A stretch of DNA of 21,362 nucleotides from Chara braunii (lineage: Eukaryota > Streptophyta > Charophyceae > Charales > Characeae), in contig BFEA01000116.1 in assembly GCA_003427395.1 (NCBI GenBank), forward strand, positions 1,091,938 through 1,113,299. Reading direction: 5' to 3'. A program made the position numbers and the translations under genes. A model generated the notes under the pieces. It searched no databases, had not been told where the DNA came from, and saw only the letters and a list, made by a program, of their open reading frames with translations. Shown here piece by piece: positions 16,890 through 21,362 of the stretch (positions are counted from its first letter, which is position 1; each line of letters starts with the position of its first letter).

Positions 16890-18822
16890 AGTGCATTATG
16901 ACATTTTAGGCGACCATTCAAAAATAGAAACAATGGAAAGGTCGAGATTTGGGGCAGCAAAAAAAAAGGATGTGTAGTTCGACAATTCTTCATTCTTATA
17001 GTACTCGACAATAAAAAATAAAAAAAATCAAGATAACAAATTGAGTTATTATCTTTGCAGGAAAAATATTTTTAAAAATGAAACAAAATACTTTGATGGA
17101 AAAAAAAAATTGGTAGCAAAAAAATACACTTTTATCTCCCTCCAACTACAAGTAGTTTCACATTGTTCTGATTCTCTTTTCTCGCTGACATACACAGACA
17201 CAAACAGTGACAAATACATGGGTCAGACAATCAAACATGCATTCATTGAACAATCAAAGGCACGAATGCAACCCGTGACAAAATAACGTTTATGCTTCCA
17301 ATAACATTGTTTGAAGCATCTGTTGACAGCCAAACAAAGATCAAAGTTATTGTTTTAGCCTGATTCGTTAAAAAACCTGACACATTCAACAAGAAACAAG
17401 AGCGAGGGCATACGCACACTATGAGTTTTCTCGGTGTATTTTATCACAATTATAGTGGAACCGGAATGCATCTTATTGCAATCAGGTATACAGCTGAAGA
17501 ATAAAAATCTTAACTCATTCACATGAGTAAAACGTACAGTAATGAGAGTTATATTCGATATATCTTTTGATCTAAATACAACAATAATGATCGGACGTTG
17601 TATTCGGGTGAGGAAGGTAGTGTGAATATACCCTGAATATGGGTCTCACTCTAGCATGCAAAAAATTGAATCTTCCATGGTGAGTACACTGCGGGCAATT
17701 CCTATTAAACTAGCATAATTGCTCCACAAAGGACCTCCCTCCACCACTCACCACTCGTCACTGTGGTTATGTTAAAAGGGAGGTCTTTTCCATGGTAAAA
17801 TGCCCACACCAGATTCATTGTTTTCCTACTTGTATCGGCAGGATTGTTGTGTCTCCCCTCGACGCTCACTGAAAGTGGTGAGTAAGGGTCTCGCCACACT
17901 ACTTACCAAACTCGGTCTTTGGTGAGGTAGGCATCAACACACTACTTCACAAGTTATATTTTGTCAGAAAAAAATTAGAATTCGTGAGGAAGTCTTTTGG
18001 TGAGCACTCACCAAACGCTTTCAAACTCCCACGAAATGTGCAAAATGAGAATGAACTTGCGTGGAAAAAGAGATTGTCATAACTTTTGTTTTATGTGCGT
18101 TTGGTGAGTGGTGCAACCAGACTTTTTTTTTTTTTTTTTCAAAAAGTGCAACGGCCTTGAGATGTCACTATTGAACTGACCGACCCCAGGTAACTTAGGG
18201 TTGTATTTTTATAGTAATCTGATTGTATCTGATGTCACTATCGTGGGTGTCCTAACCGATGATACCCTCACATTGCGGTACCAAATACATACAATCCCCA
18301 AAATTTCCTCCAAAGAGTGTTGAGGGGTAGTCACTCCCAGTTTGCATTCTTGCAACCTTTTTGTCATCGGCCTGAGGGGCCGTGGGGGGTGAGAATTTGA
18401 AGTAACATCGGGAGGTTACCGCGATACAACAAATTCTTTATTCTTTTTTTAATTGACTTTCATAAAATGATAGAAAATTTGTTAGTGAAGATATTGACGT
18501 CATAGTAATTGGAAAAAAATGGAAAAAAAAAAAAAAATCGAGCAAGGGAAAAGAGGTGTGCGCTGTATGACTGGCTACTTCCGAACCTCCACATTGAGTG
18601 AGTTGTCGCAACCAGGAAATGAGAGATTTGGGGGCATAGTGTGACAGGGGCCACCACTATTTTTCCAAACTGGGCCTTACTATTTTTTAAAATTATGTAA
18701 ATTTGCTACCGCAGTGTGAGTGTGCTATGAGCTAGGCCTGTTGGTCGAGGCCCCTTGTAGGCACCCACGAATTTGATGAGTTCCAAATTGCGAGGATGGG
18801 ACAAACATTTTGTTTTTTGGAA
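16890..18822. other. No recognisable gene
   Basis: AT-rich, with an 81-codon frame at 17041-17286 that is Lys/Asn-rich and unrecognised. A 12-bp imperfect hairpin (AAGGACCTCCCT near 17728 against AGGGAGGTCTTT near 17778) and two copies of a dispersed CTCACCAAA repeat (17886-17910 and 18001-18060) are the only structure seen. Confidence 0.4.
17886..18060 (+). repeat. Dispersed CACTACTCACxAAA repeat, copies
   Basis: GGGTCTCGCCACACTACTTA then CCAAA at 17886-17910, and CACTCACCAAACGC...GAAATGTGCAAAATGAGAATG at 18005-18052, match GGGTCCTCGCCGCACTACTC then ACTAAATTTGAAAAATGAGA at 19271-19310, and GCCACATTACTCACGAAATG at 19937-19956. It is a small family spread over 2 kb. Confidence 0.45.
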
Positions 18823-19098
18823 AAATTGCATTTGTACCCTACTTAAAGATGGGAATACACGTTGTACCAAGTTAAGCGCCCAACTTGCATCTTTACCCCG
18901 ACCTTGTCTAACGTAAGGTAATACCCTACTTTTCCTGTGAGCCAACTTATGCGCGTACCCAATCCCATAGGCCCTTGGTTGGGGAGCACAAAATTATGCT
19001 TATGCCCAAGAACCGGGCAGAACAAATTGGGTATGCACATAATTTGTATGGGGTATGTGTATAATTAGCATTTCGGTAGTTGGGTATAACTGCAATTT
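18823..19098. repeat. Seven-copy 19-nt motif array with orientation switch
   Basis: Motif AAATTATGCNNGTACCCAA or close variants. Forward copies are at 18823-18840, 18882-18899, 18944-18961 and 18991-19008; reverse copies are at 19027-19045, 19051-19066 and 19080-19098. Spacing is about 60, 60, 47, then 24-36 nt. Frames through the array are not convincing genes. Confidence 0.6.
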
Positions 19099-19270
19099 GG
19101 CGGTACCAACCTTGGGCCTCCTCCGTGGTGGATAATTTGGAAAGATAATTTTTCGGGTAATGATGGAAGTTGGACACCGCGGTTGGGTACAGCGCGGCAC
19201 AAATGCAATGTTCCCTTGTTTTTTTATTTCGTCTTCAATGGACTGGTCGGGTTACAATTCCATGCAACAA

Positions 19271-19315
19271 GGGTCCTCGCCGCACTACTCACTAAATTTG
19301 AAAAATGAGAATCAA
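19271..19315 (+). repeat. Dispersed CACTACTCACxAAA repeat, further copy
   Basis: GGGTCCTCGCCGCACTACTC, then ACTAAATTTG and AAAAATGAGAATCAA, match the copies at 17886 and 18005. A shorter relative is at 19931-19962. Confidence 0.45.
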
Positions 19316-19489
19316 TTTTCCCCTAAAACATGGAAAGGTGCGCCGCCATCATTTAAAAAAAAAATATTATTATATATGCATCTATAGTTTTAAACTAAGC
19401 TATATTATTCTCTCATCTATCTCATATTTTTGCCAGTAGTCATCTATCTTATCCTCTCGCTGTCTTTGTATAGTACGAGGGAACACAAA

Positions 19490-19880
19490 CCAACCCGGAT
19501 CTCGCCCTAGCCCACGGGGTAGGTTGGCACCATAAAAGTGGTGCAAGAGCAAGGTTGTAGCAGTCCCTCATCACAGTGATGAGGGTTGGGCAGGCATTGC
19601 CGATGGGGGAAATGGGCAATGCTAGCGCCGAGCAATGGCCAGTCACTGCACCTCCCCGTCCCCCCCCCCAACCCCAAATGGCGGTGTCTAATGGCCAATA
19701 TTGTTGCTGCATAGCAACCAACAACATCAGCCAAGGTCCTGCCAATGCTAGCTTTGGGGGCCAACGGGTATCTCTAGCTGGTAGAACACCCAGACACATA
19801 CTTGAGGCCATTGGGGATCGAACTCATGACCTCCTGAATGCAACTTTTGTGCCTTACCAACTGTCTTTTCTGCATTTGAG
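19490..19880 (-). repeat. tRNA-derived SINE-like element
   Basis: On the minus strand GACAGTTGGTAAGGC (19851-19865) is a good D-arm/box A and GAGTTCGATCCCC (19813-19825) a good box B, spaced about as in a tRNA. The region between (CAAAAGTTGCATTCAGGAGG) could be a decayed anticodon arm, and GGTCATGAGTTCGATCC is typical of tRNA T-arms. About 320 bp of unrelated body follow to about 19490, with a C9 run near 19663. The 3' end and any target duplication are not clear. The tRNA part is too decayed to be functional. The plus-strand frame at 19576-19959 is fortuitous. Confidence 0.6.
19565..19585. other. Perfect 10-bp palindrome
   Basis: CCCTCATCAC-A-GTGATGAGGG inside the body of the SINE-like element. 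Confidence 0.8.
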
Positions 19881-20312
19881 GCTCGAGAGATTCGGTGAGG
19901 TCGCTCGGACTGGTGGGTGGCGTTTACAAGGGCATGGCCACATTACTCACGAAATGTGAAAAGGACCAAAGCTANCGTAGGGCGGGTGTATCTGTCTATG
20001 TTGTTTGGGTATGGACGTGGTCCATTTTGCATATTTCGGGACTACTGTAGTGTTATTTATTTATTGGTGAGGTGGTGCTAGGCATGTTATTCAAGTTGGT
20101 GAGTTTCCAGACCTCGCCGCATTATGGGTTTCCTCCGAACTCAACGCACCCAAATTATGGTTGCACTTAACGTGAAATATGGCTTTTGTCCATTCATTTT
20201 CAGGGTGCGTTCACAAATGGTTAACAGATATCCTCACTTTTCACCCCTAGGGCAACCTTCACATCCATGAAAAGTGCAGTGAGGATCATGATTTTTTTTT
20301 TTTTTTTTTTNN

Positions 20313-20783
20313 GAATCAATTTGTTCGATTGGATATTCTTATTTCTTTCGGTTTTTTTTTTTTTTTTAATCATTGATTGTCTGATAAAAAAGCACTACAA
20401 AAATAAAAAAGACAATAAAAGCGGAGGAGGGGGAGGGGGAGGTGGAGGACGAGGAGGAGGAGGAGGAGGAGGAGGAGGGGGAGGATGTCGAGGAGGAGTA
20501 GAATGTTGATGATGAGGAGGAGGAGCAGGAAGAGGAGGAGGAGGACGACGAGGAGGAGAAAGAGAATGCAGCGGACCGTGAGGAAGAGGGGGAGGAGGAT
20601 ATCGAGGAGGAGGAGGAGGAGGAGGAGGATATCGAGGAGGAGTAGGAGTAGGTGAAAAAAAAAAAAAAAATCCAATCGAAAAAATCGATTGGATTGGATC
20701 TTGATTTTGAAATCAAGATCCAATGGATTCGATTTGTTCGATTAGATAATCTTTATTTTTTGGTTGTTTTTTTTTTTTTTTTT
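20313..20783. repeat. GGA-rich tract between direct repeats, with palindromes
   Basis: Purine tract (GGA)n with GAC/GAT interruptions at about 20425-20652. On both sides lie copies of GATTYRATTTGTTCGATT-GATAxTCTTATTT followed by T-runs (20313-20367 and 20725-20783). Between tract and right copy are two hairpins: an 11-bp stem (20669-20679/20685-20695, loop A5) and a perfect 14-bp stem (20694-20707/20710-20723, arm TTGGATCTTGATTT, loop TG). Two Ns at 20311-20312 border a T run. Poly-Ser/Leu frames here are artefacts. Confidence 0.8.
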
Positions 20784-20850
20784 GCGTTGTTTTGTTTTTG
20801 GTCAAAGCATGTACGTGCCAAGTTTGGTGTTTGTTGGGTTCCTGGAGAAA

Positions 20851-21362
20851 CAATCCTGTCGCTGTAGGCAGGACTATAGAGGTAGCACCTCATGCATGTT
20901 AGTTTGTCCTTAGTAGGCTGAGCATATAGTATTAGATAGTAAGGGGCTCTTTATAGCTGTTTGGAGTAGAATTAGTAGGTGGCCTAGTGCTCTATGAGTC
21001 CTTTGATTGTTAGGCTTTGTAGGCCTTGGAGACATTTTTGTTTGGCGGTTTGACCATTTTGGATTGTTGTGCTTTCTAGGCCTTGGTGTTTGGGGAATCG
21101 GTTAACCTTCCGTCGGTGCGTTATGTTCGAAAAAAGTTGATGGAGGGAGCGTTCATGCTTATAGAGTGTTTGCCTTAGTAGAGACAATCCTGTCGCTGTA
21201 GGCAGGACTATAGAGGTAGCACCTCATGCATGTTAGTTTGCCCTTAGTAGGCTGAGCATATAGTATTTTATAGTAAGGGGTTCTTTATAGCTGTTTGGAG
21301 TAGAATTAGGTGACCTAGTGCTCTATGAGTCCTTTGATTGTTAGGCTTTGTAGGCCTTGGAG
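20851..21362. repeat. 334-bp tandem repeat, second unit cut by window end
   Basis: CAATCCTGTCGCTGTAGGCA starts at 20851 and again at 21185. The second unit follows the first closely to the end of the window with few changes (for example GTCCTTAG/GCCCTTAG, and a short deletion near 21309). Within the unit, GGCTTTGTAGGCCTTGGAGA (21012) resembles GCTTTCTAGGCCTTGGTGT (21070), a possible older sub-duplication. Probably part of a satellite or an LTR-like duplication. No hammerhead core is seen. Confidence 0.85.

Noticed and set aside
19576-19959. 127-codon plus-strand frame
   Set aside because: Lies antisense to the SINE-like element and includes its tRNA-derived head.
20366-20723. Poly-Ser and poly-Leu frames of about 116 codons
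   Set aside because: Two frames of the same GGA tract read in reverse; no real protein.

Overview
The window looks like repeat-rich nuclear DNA from a streptophyte (a land plant or charophyte green alga). The best taxonomic evidence is a U6 snRNA copy at about 6380-6473 (minus strand) whose 3' part has the plant-type ending rather than the animal one. Microsatellites, tRNA-derived SINE-like repeats and foldback elements fit a large, gene-poor genome. Several runs of N mark unresolved bases, mostly beside homopolymers. No protein-coding gene can be recognised with confidence, and most open frames are short or lie inside repeats.

Layout. 1-2050: interspersed repeats, including a cluster of nested hairpins (590-1080) inside a 19-bp inverted repeat, and a 65-bp tandem duplication. 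2150-2545: GT/GA microsatellites inside a diverged minisatellite. 2527-3982: a GC-rich block open on both strands, at best one unrecognised exon. 4039-4139: a TCC tract. 4701-5162: two almost identical 231-bp units in tandem, each with a complete hammerhead self-cleaving ribozyme on the minus strand. 6285-7640: a tRNA-like relic, a U6 retrocopy with A-rich tail and target-site duplication, a second broken U6 copy in opposite orientation, and a SINE-like family in direct and inverted copies. 7736-9905: a possible promoter, 5' exon, intron and second exon on the plus strand, weakly supported. 9908-11190: diverged tandem repeats with a period of 519 bp. 12113-12364: a MITE-like element with 30-bp terminal inverted repeats. 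14870-16880: three AT-rich arrays of old tandem repeats. 18823-19098: seven copies of a 19-nt motif that reverse orientation partway. 19490-19880: a tRNA-derived SINE on the minus strand. 20313-20783: a GGA-rich tract between direct repeats with a perfect palindrome. 20851-21362: a 334-bp tandem duplication cut by the window end.

The most interesting element is the hammerhead-bearing tandem dimer. Its structure (short tandem unit, type I hammerhead with a minimal self-complementary stem III, candidate flanking duplication) resembles small retrozymes and hammerhead satellites known mainly from animals, not the LTR retrozymes described in plants. If transcribed from the minus strand it should release 231-nt monomers that could circularise. 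The U6 retrocopy and the SINEs show that reverse-transcriptase-driven insertion of small RNAs has occurred here, but no reverse transcriptase is encoded in the window.
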